Assembly: GCA_001296005.1 (NCBI GenBank)
Contig: LJHR01000035.1
Location: forward strand, 62,001-126,000
Reading direction: 5' to 3'
Length of the DNA stretch: 64,000 nucleotides
Source: an alpha proteobacterium AAP38
GTDB taxonomy: Bacteria > Pseudomonadota > Alphaproteobacteria > Azospirillales > Azospirillaceae
In this document: piece by piece, positions 34,994 to 43,460 of the stretch
Position numbering within the stretch: position 1 is the first letter of the stretch
Layout of the letters: each line of letters opens with the position of its first letter
Made by a program: the position numbers and the translations under genes
Notes under the pieces: model-generated
Told to the model about the DNA's origin: nothing
Databases searched by the model: none
Seen by the model: only the letters and a program-made list of their open reading frames with translations

Positions 34994-35118
34994 ACGATGC
35001 GGTGATTGTCGTCCTTGCACGTATCGCGCTGGGCTAATCCCAAGGGTCACACCGAGAAGCAACCATACCTGGGAAGACCAGCAGTCCGAACCTAGCGTAC
35101 GTCCGCAAGTCGCAGAGA

Positions 35119-35148
35119 GCTTAGAAGGGGCGAAAAGTTTCGCCTAAG
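35119..35148. repeat. inverted repeat near the right end
   Basis: GGCGAAA and TTTCGCC flank a 2-base centre at 35129-35144, with outer arms CTTA/TAAG. It lies about 90 bases inside the right transposon end. Could be part of the TnsB-site region or a terminator without a clear T tract. Confidence 0.4.
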
Positions 35149-35178
35149 ATTATCAACAACTTAGCTGAATGCATAAAC

Positions 35179-35190
35179 GTTATGGTGTCA
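35179..35190 (-). repeat. right inner TnsB-site-like repeat
   Basis: TGACACCATAAC on the minus strand, 49 bases inside the right tip; the left partner at 1719 is TGATACCATAAC. Confidence 0.65.
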
Positions 35191-35221
35191 GGATGGCATA
35201 CCATAGCCCTTCCAGGGAAAA

Positions 35222-35239
35222 GTTATGCCATTATCGACA
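35222..35239 (-). repeat. right terminal inverted repeat
   Basis: TGTCGATAATGGCATAAC on the minus strand, ending ACA on the plus strand at 35239. Same length and CATAAC offset as the left terminal repeat. Confidence 0.8.
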
Positions 35240-35244
35240 ATTGA
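35240..35244 (+). repeat. right target-site duplication (ATTGA)
   Basis: Five bases directly outside the right end, matching the left flank GTTGA at four of five positions. Confidence 0.65.
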
Positions 35245-35257
35245 ACCGTAAGGGAAA

Positions 35258-35334
35258 TGGTCGGAGCGAGAGGATTCGAACCTCCGGCCTGCTGGACCCA
35301 AACCAGCCGCGCTACCAGGCTGCGCCACGCTCCG
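35258..35334 (-). tRNA. tRNA-Pro(TGG), attachment site of the Tn7-like element
   Basis: Minus strand starts CGGAGCGTGGCGCAGCCTGG and ends CGCTCCGACCA with encoded CCA. The anticodon loop TTTGGGT gives TGG (proline CCA). It is 77 bases long and intact. Its 3' end points at the transposon: the right tip lies 18 bases beyond CCA. In the empty site it would sit only about 40 bases upstream of the complex I gene on the same strand. Confidence 0.97.
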
Positions 35335-35425
35335 CCAATTCAGCGGTGGGAATACACCACCGAAAGCATGGGGGCAAGTATCCGAACACGCGCGAAGTGC
35401 GCATGGCCCCAATCTTTATGCAGGA

Positions 35426-36331
35426 TCAGGCCAGCTGACGCCGCAGAAGGGCCCCCAATGAGGCCGGCGCCATGACCAGAAGATTACCCAGAACGGCCAG
35501 AAGCAGGCCGGCAATACCGGCAGGCGTCCAATGGTAATCCTCGAACATGGTCGAAATGACCAGGGCGACGACCGGCGTCATGATGGCCACATAGCCCGAC
35601 CGGCCCGGCCCGATACGGCCCAGCAGCGTGAAATAACACAGGAAAGCCGCGATGGAGCCGAACAGCGCCAGATAGGCCAGCGACAGGAAATAAGGGGCTG
35701 ACGGCACGATGGCAAAACTGGCGCCCTGCACCAGGGCCACGATCACCATGATGCCGGCACCGACCAGCATGGACCAAGCCGTGGTGCCGATCAGCGGCAT
35801 TTCCGCCTTGCGCGTCTTGGAGACGACCATGTTGCCCAGCGAAGCAGAGTAGTTCGACACCATCATCAGGCCGAATCCGATCAACGCCCCACCGGTCAGC
35901 ATCCCGCCATCCAATTCCGGTGTGAACAGCAGCAGGACGCCCACCACCCCCATGATGCCACCGGCCAGCACGGCGGGCCGCATCGGCTGTCCCAGGAACA
36001 GCCGGGCGTTGACGACATTCATCAAGGACAGAACCGACCCCGCCACGGCCACCAGACCCGATGGCAACAGAGCGGTGGCCTTATAGACCATGAAATAGTT
36101 CAACGAGAAGTTCAGCAGCCCCGCACCCAGAATCAGGCCCCATCCGCCCCGCTTCGGCAGGATCGGCTGCCGGCGCAGCGCCAGCCAACCCAGCAGCACA
36201 CCACCCGCCAGCAGGAACCGGTAAGCCACCGACACGGCCGGATGCACCGCCCCCAACTGGAACGTAATGGCGTACCAGGTCGAGCCCCAGATCAGGACGG
36301 AACAGAAAAACAGAGCGAGATTGACGGGCAT
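35426..36331 (-). CDS. EamA-family (DMT) transporter
   Basis: A 301-residue inner-membrane protein with about ten helices in two EamA repeats, the drug/metabolite transporter layout. N-terminal MPVNLALFFCSVLIWGSTWY has the WGSTW motif of the family; the second repeat begins near MVSNYSASLGNMVVSK. Such permeases export amino acids, metabolites or drugs; the substrate is not predictable. Upstream of and on the same strand as tRNA-Pro. Length is normal for the family. Confidence 0.9.
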   Translation of the reverse strand: MPVNLALFFCSVLIWGSTWYAITFQLGAVHPAVSVAYRFLLAGGVLLGWLALRRQPILPKRGGWGLILGAGLLNFSLNYFMVYKATALLPSGLVAVAGSVLSLMNVVNARLFLGQPMRPAVLAGGIMGVVGVLLLFTPELDGGMLTGGALIGFGLMMVSNYSASLGNMVVSKTRKAEMPLIGTTAWSMLVGAGIMVIVALVQGASFAIVPSAPYFLSLAYLALFGSIAAFLCYFTLLGRIGPGRSGYVAIMTPVVALVISTMFEDYHWTPAGIAGLLLAVLGNLLVMAPASLGALLRRQLA

Positions 36332-36442
36332 GAAGGCACCGGTGGCGGATATCCAGGCCCCAGCCTATAGACCCGCCACCCGGTGCGTCCAATCCGATTG
36401 TTGTGGGGGTGACAAGTCCAATGGAAACGGCCCCCCGGCACC

Positions 36443-39400
36443 TCAGCGGAGCATCACCTTATTATTGTCGGCGCGTGCTTCCACGGCCCCGCCATCCAAC
36501 AGGACATCCACCGACACCGCCCCCGCCGGAGCCTTCAAGGTGACCTTCGCGACCTTGGGCTTCAGGTCCAGCGGTGCCGCGATGGACGGCAGCGGCGCCT
36601 CCGCCAGGACAGAGCCATCGGCGGCCAACATCCTGACACGGCCCGTAGGGGCAGGCACCGAACCGATATTATGGACGGTCACATCCACCCTGCCCTTTAC
36701 CCGCACCACATCACGCGCCGCGATGGCAAGGTCCGGACGCTGTGTCAGATCCTGTTCAGGCCCTGACAGGACGAAATCGAACACGCTGGTCCGGCCCGGC
36801 GCCAGAGTGACCGAAACCGCCTGCCCCTCACCAAACGCGACCTTGCGGCTGGCGCTGCTATCCGCCTTGTCATCGCCGTCGGCATCAATGCCTTCGGCCA
36901 GCGCCCAATCGCCGGTGGCGACATCGGCACCGATGATCCGGGCAGTAACGGGCTTGTCGGACAGGTTATGGGCCAGGACACGGAATCCGTTTCGGGTCGG
37001 CTCCTTCACCAGGATGGCCACCTTCTCCGCCCCATCCTTGTCATCGAAATCCCATTCGATGCGGTTACCGCGCACGATGGCGTTGCGATAGAGCGCGACA
37101 CCGCCCAGACGCTGGCGCTGCAATTCCTGGGTCGGCAGTTCGACACGGTCGGTCCACCAGTGATCGGCGGTTATCATCTCCATGCGCAGCGCCGCGAACT
37201 GCCGCTGATTATCGTACTGCTTGACCAGCCAGGCCTTGTCGTCCGTCGCGATCCAGGCCGTGTGGTAGGTATAAGGGCTGGCATAGCGGTCGGCCTTTGC
37301 CTGCTCCAGAACAGCAGCCCGCAGGTCGGTGCGTTTCAGGTCGATGGCCAGATCGCTGCTGACGATCCCGGCCAGCGCCGACAGCCCGCCCTTGCGCAGC
37401 ACCTGTTCGATGGGCCGAAGATATTTGGCATCACCCGTCCAGCGATACGCCGCCCACATCAACAGATTGGTCTGTTCCGGCCCGGCACTGCCCCGCGTGG
37501 CACCATCGGGCCAGTTGATCTCCGACGGGAAGGTCCAGGTGCCGTCCGCGGCCTGCTTGCCATGGGCCAGGTAGCCATCGGCCAGTTCCAACAACAGCTT
37601 GCGGGTCGCGGGATCGCCATTGATCTCCACCAACCGGATGCCGGGATGGAAGATCAGGTACGAATAAGGCTTCGACCACTGCCAGGGCGCTTCCTTGACG
37701 ATGTGCCCGGCCCCGAAATAGTTGGAGACCAGCAGACGATTGCCCTTGGGATTGACCGCCGTCAGGTCTGGGAAGTTGGCCGCCGTCTCCATCAGCCGTT
37801 CCACGGCCTGCGGATCGCCGGGGGTCAGCAGCGACATCTGCGACTGCGCGTTGATCCCTTCCTCATAAACATGCAGTTCATCGGTGACGATGGTGCCCAG
37901 GCCGTCCTTCATCATGCCATTTGCATAAACGGCGTCGATCATCTCGGAAAGCGAGCGGGTCAGCTTCTCCCGGTCCACACCCATCAGGGCAAGTCCCGGC
38001 CACTGATTGGTCAGGTCGGTATCATCCGACAGGCCCCCGCCGAATTCCCCCTCCACCTGCCGGTGGTCGATCCACCAGTTCACGAAGGACCGGACCTGCG
38101 CCAGATAGCGGGTCTGGCCCCAGGCCCAGGCCGGCACACCCGGCGGCGGTGCCTCCAGATCGACGGGCGGAAGCGGCTGCTGCGGGTTCCATTCCGACCA
38201 GTAGCCATTGCCGACCTTGTTGTCGGGATCAATGCGCAGAAGGTCGGTTAAATCCTCATAAAAGCGCTGGAACAGACCCAGGTTCCGGCTGCTTTGCCGC
38301 TCCTCGACCAGGAAGCCGTAATTGTCCTGGATCTGGCGTTCACGGTCGAACGCATGCTCGACCTTGGCCTCTGCCTTGGTCTTGAACACCAGCCGCAACG
38401 CGGCACCATCCAGCTTTGCCATCGAAAAGTCTGGCGCAGACGAGGCGATGGTCAAGTATAGCGGCCTGTCGGACGGCAGGATGCGGTCGCGCGTATCCAG
38501 CCACAGGGTGCGCGCCTCCCCCGGCTTGACGGCGACATTGACATCCAACAGGTCGCGTTCGGGCGTCAGCGGGTCCTTGACGCGGATGTTCAGGGCGACC
38601 AACCCGCCCTTGTGCGTCGGCTTCACGTTCAGGGCCGGGATCACCAGTTCGATCCCGTCCAGCCCGCCGATATTCTCAAAGCCTTCTGTGCTGGCACGGT
38701 ACAGCGGCAGGCCCGGCTCCTGTCGGCGGAAATCCATGGGAATGGCGATATGGGCCACGGGCCGGCCCTTAGTTGCCGGCGGCGTCACGCGCTTGCGGGT
38801 CGGCACGCCGCCATCGGGAATGGCGACGATCACGTCGCGTTCCCCCTCCGGATAGCGGCCCTCGATAAAGTGGCGCAGCGGCAGGATGGCTGTGAAATCC
38901 GGTTCCGCCGCCAGACGCAGGTTGAAATGGAAATCACCCAGCCCGGCAGGCGCCGCGCCAGGGCCGACATGATAGGCACCGATCTCCTGGATCGGGGTTT
39001 CCTGTGCCTCGTTCACGAAGCGCAGGGCACCGCCAGCCGCCTCCTGCTTCAGGCGGGTGGTGCTGCGTTCAGTCCCCGCCCGGCGTTTGGCAAGCAGGTC
39101 GCCATCAACCGTGATCTGACCATTTCCTTCCGGAACCTTGGCCCCCTTCACCCAGCCCAGCTTGCCATAGGCAGCGCCCTGGATTTCGACTTGATTGAAC
39201 GGTTCATCGGGCAGGAACCAGGTCCCGGACTTGCCACCCATGGAATAGACATTCCAGTCCGGCAGGGTGAAATAATCGTGGCGGCCCGCAAGACGGGAAC
39301 GGTTATAGACGCCGGGCCAGGTGGTTTCCCGGATACCGTCATTGCCCTTCCACATGCGCTGCGCGATATCGCGCTGTTCGGTGAATTCGACCTTGCGGAT

Positions 39401-40255
39401 ACGTGTGCTGGCATCGGCCAGATAGGGCGGCGGATCGTCAGGACGGTCAAAGCCGTTGCGATGCGCCCACGCGGACCAGCCATCCGGCGCCGCCGGTACT
39501 GACGCCGGTTCCCCACCCCCGGCCAGGGTCTTGATGGATGCCGCGTCCAGGGCACGGTCATGAATGCGGATATCATCGATATCGCCACCGCGCAGGAAAT
39601 TATACCGGCTTTGCACCTGGATCGGGCTGATGATGCGGCTGTGCGGCCCTAACTGATCCAGGCTAGCATCCAGCGAGGTCGGTTGATCCTTGCGGGCCAC
39701 CAGGGCACCGTTCACGTAAAGCTGCACCCCTGTCGCTTCGTCCCAGGCAAACGCGATATGGGTCCAGGCGTCGGGCGCCGGGGCTGCGGGCATTTCCCAG
39801 GAAACCCGGACACGGGCGAGGTTCGTATCCGTCACGAATCCGTCGAACCCCTTGCCGTTCCAGTCCAGGCGCAGGAACACCATGTCCCAGCTGCTGTGAT
39901 TGGCAAAGGACACGCGAAACAGCGGAAATTGATTGCTGCCAACGGGATAGCGGGACCGCCAGAAGAAGCTGAGCGTCCCGCGCTGCGCCCTGATATTGCC
40001 GGGGGCTGCCCAGGCCAGGACCTGATCATCGGCGGCCTGAAGATAGGCACCGGACGCGCCGCCCTGCGGGACCACAGCCACCTTGTCGGCGAAGGTGGGA
40101 CGCGCGTCGCCCACGGCACGGTCGGCCACCAGCCCCCTGTCACCCGTGACCCGGAACAGCAACCCATCGGGCGCATCCGCCCCCGCCACAGGCAAGGCCC
40201 CCGTCAACAGGGCAAGCAGCGCCACCCCTGTCCGCAACCGTTTCGCATGCGCCAT
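36443..40255 (-). CDS. large secreted LamG-domain protein, probably glycan-related
   Basis: A 1270-residue exported protein. Signal peptide: AKRLRTGVALLALLTGALPVAGA. Residues about 35-260 form a LamG/concanavalin-like jelly roll (WRSRYPVGSNQFPLFRV; later WTHIAFAWDEATGVQLYVNG). A beta-rich middle follows, then an alpha-helical barrel-like region (about 730-1080: EEGINAQSQMSLL, NYFGAGHIVKEAPWQW, WAAYRWTGDAKYL) of the kind seen in polysaccharide lyases and glycosidases, and a beta-sandwich tail. ATG 40255 has AAGGA upstream; ATG 40291 is possible. It is divergent from a TonB receptor and mutarotase, so it probably processes a carbohydrate outside the inner membrane. Exact activity not recognised. 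Confidence 0.75.
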   Translation of the reverse strand: MAHAKRLRTGVALLALLTGALPVAGADAPDGLLFRVTGDRGLVADRAVGDARPTFADKVAVVPQGGASGAYLQAADDQVLAWAAPGNIRAQRGTLSFFWRSRYPVGSNQFPLFRVSFANHSSWDMVFLRLDWNGKGFDGFVTDTNLARVRVSWEMPAAPAPDAWTHIAFAWDEATGVQLYVNGALVARKDQPTSLDASLDQLGPHSRIISPIQVQSRYNFLRGGDIDDIRIHDRALDAASIKTLAGGGEPASVPAAPDGWSAWAHRNGFDRPDDPPPYLADASTRIRKVEFTEQRDIAQRMWKGNDGIRETTWPGVYNRSRLAGRHDYFTLPDWNVYSMGGKSGTWFLPDEPFNQVEIQGAAYGKLGWVKGAKVPEGNGQITVDGDLLAKRRAGTERSTTRLKQEAAGGALRFVNEAQETPIQEIGAYHVGPGAAPAGLGDFHFNLRLAAEPDFTAILPLRHFIEGRYPEGERDVIVAIPDGGVPTRKRVTPPATKGRPVAHIAIPMDFRRQEPGLPLYRASTEGFENIGGLDGIELVIPALNVKPTHKGGLVALNIRVKDPLTPERDLLDVNVAVKPGEARTLWLDTRDRILPSDRPLYLTIASSAPDFSMAKLDGAALRLVFKTKAEAKVEHAFDRERQIQDNYGFLVEERQSSRNLGLFQRFYEDLTDLLRIDPDNKVGNGYWSEWNPQQPLPPVDLEAPPPGVPAWAWGQTRYLAQVRSFVNWWIDHRQVEGEFGGGLSDDTDLTNQWPGLALMGVDREKLTRSLSEMIDAVYANGMMKDGLGTIVTDELHVYEEGINAQSQMSLLTPGDPQAVERLMETAANFPDLTAVNPKGNRLLVSNYFGAGHIVKEAPWQWSKPYSYLIFHPGIRLVEINGDPATRKLLLELADGYLAHGKQAADGTWTFPSEINWPDGATRGSAGPEQTNLLMWAAYRWTGDAKYLRPIEQVLRKGGLSALAGIVSSDLAIDLKRTDLRAAVLEQAKADRYASPYTYHTAWIATDDKAWLVKQYDNQRQFAALRMEMITADHWWTDRVELPTQELQRQRLGGVALYRNAIVRGNRIEWDFDDKDGAEKVAILVKEPTRNGFRVLAHNLSDKPVTARIIGADVATGDWALAEGIDADGDDKADSSASRKVAFGEGQAVSVTLAPGRTSVFDFVLSGPEQDLTQRPDLAIAARDVVRVKGRVDVTVHNIGSVPAPTGRVRMLAADGSVLAEAPLPSIAAPLDLKPKVAKVTLKAPAGAVSVDVLLDGGAVEARADNNKVMLR

Positions 40256-40340
40256 TTTCGGTGTCCTTCCCTGACCATGGCGGCGGTTCATCCGCCTGCC
40301 CTGTTTATCGCCGGTCGTTGGTTCGCATCCGTGCCACAGG

Positions 40341-40353
40341 AACAAAGTTTGTT
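40341..40353. promoter_or_regulatory. odd palindrome AACAAAGTTTGTT in the divergent promoter
   Basis: Perfect 13-base palindrome around a central G, in the 256-base region between the secreted LamG gene and the TonB receptor. Possible repressor operator. Confidence 0.4.
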
Positions 40354-40407
40354 TCGTTTCCTGTTTCCACCGCTTGCGTTCCGTTTCAAACCATGCATAG
40401 TTTCTTA

Positions 40408-40421
40408 TGACACCGGTGACA
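40408..40421. promoter_or_regulatory. LacI-type operator candidate
   Basis: TGACACCGGTGACA, near-palindromic around CACCGGTG. The pattern TGACACCGGTGTCA is typical of LacI-family operators upstream of sugar-inducible TonB receptors in alphaproteobacteria and relatives. It sits about 90 bases before the receptor start, able to control both divergent genes. Confidence 0.6.
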
Positions 40422-40511
40422 ATTGGCAAGCAAAATCGCCTGTCGCTGATGCAAAAAAGGGGATAAACGGTGCGACAAAGCACCGAGGTCCCGAACAGGA
40501 GGAGGAATCCC

Positions 40512-43382
40512 ATGTCCCGTATCCATCGTGGCCTTCGCCGCGCAATTCCTTATGGCGTCTCGGCTTTCGCCCTGTCCATGGCCGTTTCCGCCACGAATGC
40601 ACAGGCCCAGCAAGCCCCGGCCCAGACCGACAGCGGTGCGGTTCTGGAAGAAATCGTGGTTACCGGTTTCCGTGCCAGCCTTGCCAACTCGCTGAACATC
40701 AAGCGCAACGAGGCCGGTGTCGTCGATGCGATCAGCGCCGAGGATATTGCGGATTTCCCCGATACCAATCTGGCCGAAAGCATTCAGCGTATCCCCGGCG
40801 TTTCCATCGACCGCGACGCGGGCGAGGGCCGTTCGCTGACCGTTCGCGGCCTCTCCTCTGAATTCACCCGCACCCGTATCAACGGGATCGAGGCGCAGGC
40901 CACCACCGGCGCGACCGACAGCTCCGGCGGCACCAACCGTGGCCGTGGCTTCGACTTCAACGTTTTCGCATCCGAACTGTTCAACAACATCACGGTGCGC
41001 AAGACCGCATCCGCCGAGGTCGAGGAAGGCTCTCTGGGCGCCACTGTCGATCTGAAAACCTCGCGCCCCTTCGATTTCAACGGCTTCACCGCCGCAGCGT
41101 CCGCCCAGGCCGGCTATAATGACCTGTCGGAGAAGGTGGACCCGCGCGGTGCCGTCCTGCTGTCCAACACCTGGCTGGACGATCAGGTGGGCGCGCTGCT
41201 GTCGGTTGCCTATTCGGAGCGTGACCTGCTGGAAGAAGGGTTCAGTTCGGTGCGCTGGGGCCCCGCCAATGGCGATAACGGCTTCCAGAATCCGGCGGCC
41301 CTGCCCGGGGGCGCCTCTTCTGCCGGCGGCGTCTTCCACCCGCGCATCCCGCGCTATGGCCGTCTGGTCCATAACCAGGAACGCACCGGCGCCACCCTGT
41401 CCTTGCAGGCCAAGCCGAACGAGGGCAACACCACCGTCAGCTTCGACGTGCTCTATTCCAAGCTGGACAGCACGCGACAGGAAAACTTCCTGGAAGCCTG
41501 GTCGCTGAGCCGCAACGCGTCTCAGGGCGGCAAGCCGGAAGTGGACATTGTCCAGGCCGTTGTCGATCCCCAGACCGGCGAAATGGTCTATGCCAAGCTG
41601 GACGACATGGATATCCGGTCCGAACAGCGCTTCGACGTGCTGAAGACCGAGTTCACGCAATACACGCTGAACGTGGATCACGAGTTCAGCGAGACGGTGC
41701 GCGGCAGCGTGACGGGTGGTCGGGCCAAGTCGAAGTTCGACAATCCGGTCCAGACCACGGTCCTGATGGACCGGCAGAATACCGATGGGTATAGCTGGGA
41801 CTTCCGCGACAACAGCAACCTGCCGCTGATCGATTACGGGTTCGATGTTACGGACCCGACCAAGTGGGTCATCACCGGTACGACCGGCGCCAATCCTCGG
41901 TCGGAAATCCGCATGAACCCGACCTTCCAGACCAACACCTATGACACGGCACAGGGTGATCTGGCCTGGGACATCAATGACACGTTTAGCGCCAAGGGCG
42001 GTGTCAACTGGAAGCGGTTCAAGTCCGACGCCCAGGCCTTCGCCCGCCCCTCGGCCACCAGCAATGTCGGCCCCGCCCTGCCCACCGGCACTACCCTGGC
42101 CAGCATGACACAACTGCTGACCGGTTTCGGCAAGGGCCTGAACCTGCCTGATGGCACGCCGACCAGCTGGCTGGTCCCTGATCTAGCCGCGTTCGAGAAG
42201 CTGTTCAACATCAACTGCAACTGCGATACCGGCATTGCCGGCGGCGACTTCCGCAGCCAGGGTCTGGAAAACAGCGCCACCCTGGCCAATTGGCGCAATG
42301 TGAAGGAAGAGTCGCTGGGCTTCTGGGCGCAGGTGGACTGGAATACCGAACTGGGCGATATGCCGTTCCGCGGTAATATCGGCGTGCGTCAGGTGAAGAC
42401 CGACGTCACGGCCACCGGCTACTCCTTTGTAAGTGGCGCCACCCGCCCTGTGACTGGCAAGAACAGCTACAAGGACACCTTGCCCTCTATCAACCTGTCG
42501 CTGGAGCCAGTTGACGACGTGATCCTGCGCGCCGCCGCCGCCAAGGTGCTGTCGCGGCCGCCGGTCACCAACCTGACGCCGGTCTTCACCCTGTCGGCCC
42601 TGAACGCGCCGAACCCCAGCGCGTCGCTGGGCAATGTCACGCTGGAACCCTACCGTGCCGATACGGTGGACCTGTCGCTTGAATGGTATTTCGCGCCGGA
42701 ATCGCTGATCTCCGTCGCCTATTTCTACAAGGACATCTCCACTTTCGTGCAGACCACGCAGCAGACCATGACCTATGCCCAGCTGACGGCCATGAATCCG
42801 GAGGCGTTCCCGGCGGGCGGCGGGCGTGATCCCAACCTGTCCTATGTGTTCAGCACCCCCACCAACACGCCGGGCGGCCCGCTGAAAGGCTATGAGATCA
42901 GCTTCCAGGCGCCATTCAGCTTCCTGCCGGAAGGGTTCGACAAGCTGGGTGTGCAGGCCAACTACACGCATGTGTCGTCGAAGATCGACTATTGCTCGAC
43001 CGCAGCCTGCTCGGTCTTTGTCACCGCAGATCTGGTGAACCTGTCGCCAGACGCCTGGAATGCCACGCTTTACTATGATGATGGCGAGAAGCTGAATGTC
43101 CGCGTGTCGGCGGCACACCGGTCCGGCTATTACCAGCAGGTTCCGGCGGCCAATGGCGGTACGCGGGGCATCGTGGCGATCGGCAAGTCGGGCACCACTA
43201 CCTTCGACGCCTCCGCCTCCTATAATGTGACAGAGAATTTCTCCGTCTCGTTTGAAGCGCTGAACCTGACGGATGAAGCCAACCGCCAGTATCATGGCGA
43301 GTTGGATGGCGTCCGCAACTCCACCTACGTCTATCACCATACGGGCCGTCAGTTCTATCTGGGTGCCCGGTACAAGCTGTAA
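40512..43382 (+). CDS. TonB-dependent receptor, carbohydrate type
   Basis: A 956-residue outer-membrane receptor. A signal peptide ends near TNAQAQ; the plug domain shows LEEIVVTGFRASLANSLNIK (TonB box region) and ADFPDTNLAESIQRIPGVSI, the hallmark of the sugar-uptake TonB receptors abundant in Caulobacter and Sphingomonas. The barrel ends in YLGARYKL with no unusual tail. AGGAGGA precedes ATG 40512. Likely imports the sugar released or bound by the divergent secreted protein, with the mutarotase downstream. Followed by a strong terminator. Confidence 0.93.
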   Translation: MSRIHRGLRRAIPYGVSAFALSMAVSATNAQAQQAPAQTDSGAVLEEIVVTGFRASLANSLNIKRNEAGVVDAISAEDIADFPDTNLAESIQRIPGVSIDRDAGEGRSLTVRGLSSEFTRTRINGIEAQATTGATDSSGGTNRGRGFDFNVFASELFNNITVRKTASAEVEEGSLGATVDLKTSRPFDFNGFTAAASAQAGYNDLSEKVDPRGAVLLSNTWLDDQVGALLSVAYSERDLLEEGFSSVRWGPANGDNGFQNPAALPGGASSAGGVFHPRIPRYGRLVHNQERTGATLSLQAKPNEGNTTVSFDVLYSKLDSTRQENFLEAWSLSRNASQGGKPEVDIVQAVVDPQTGEMVYAKLDDMDIRSEQRFDVLKTEFTQYTLNVDHEFSETVRGSVTGGRAKSKFDNPVQTTVLMDRQNTDGYSWDFRDNSNLPLIDYGFDVTDPTKWVITGTTGANPRSEIRMNPTFQTNTYDTAQGDLAWDINDTFSAKGGVNWKRFKSDAQAFARPSATSNVGPALPTGTTLASMTQLLTGFGKGLNLPDGTPTSWLVPDLAAFEKLFNINCNCDTGIAGGDFRSQGLENSATLANWRNVKEESLGFWAQVDWNTELGDMPFRGNIGVRQVKTDVTATGYSFVSGATRPVTGKNSYKDTLPSINLSLEPVDDVILRAAAAKVLSRPPVTNLTPVFTLSALNAPNPSASLGNVTLEPYRADTVDLSLEWYFAPESLISVAYFYKDISTFVQTTQQTMTYAQLTAMNPEAFPAGGGRDPNLSYVFSTPTNTPGGPLKGYEISFQAPFSFLPEGFDKLGVQANYTHVSSKIDYCSTAACSVFVTADLVNLSPDAWNATLYYDDGEKLNVRVSAAHRSGYYQQVPAANGGTRGIVAIGKSGTTTFDASASYNVTENFSVSFEALNLTDEANRQYHGELDGVRNSTYVYHHTGRQFYLGARYKL

Positions 43383-43399
43383 GCTCGACTATACAAGGG

Positions 43400-43434
43400 G
43401 GGCCGGGATGCATGCCGCGTCCCGGCCCCTTTTC
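43400..43434 (+). terminator. intrinsic terminator after the TonB receptor
   Basis: GGGGCCGGGA and TCCCGGCCCC (10 bp, 11-base loop) followed by TTTT, 18 bases after the receptor stop. Read-through may still reach the mutarotase. Confidence 0.9.
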
Positions 43435-43460
43435 CATTGGATTTGGGGACCGTTCCGCCC

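Larger units (their letters stand above)
1648..35239. mobile_element. complete Tn7-like transposon, 33.6 kb, inserted at tRNA-Pro
   Basis: The element starts TGT and ends ACA. The first 18 bases inward are TGTCATTCATAGCATAAC on the left and TGTCGATAATGGCATAAC on the right; both share TGTC, then GCATAAC at the same offset. A second inverted pair, TGATACCATAAC (1719) and TGACACCATAAC (35190, minus), lies 71 and 49 bases from the tips, as expected for TnsB-binding repeats. The 5-base flanks GTTGA and ATTGA look like the duplicated target. Inside are tnsA, tnsB, tnsC and a TnsD-size tniQ, then defence-like and secreted cargo. The right tip is 18 bases from the tRNA-Pro CCA end, which suggests TniQ-directed insertion beside that tRNA. 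Unusually, tnsA faces the interior and tniQ is next to the end. Confidence 0.85.

Noticed and set aside
1225-35290. tRNA-Arg and tRNA-Pro 3' parts as att repeats for the tyrosine recombinase
   Set aside because: The shared AGGATTCGAACCT is the T-loop consensus of most tRNAs; no longer identity extends beyond it, and the Tn7-like ends explain the boundaries better.
40386-42113. Long open frame antisense to the TonB receptor
   Set aside because: Its composition follows the codon bias of the sense gene; it has no family motif and no ribosome site.
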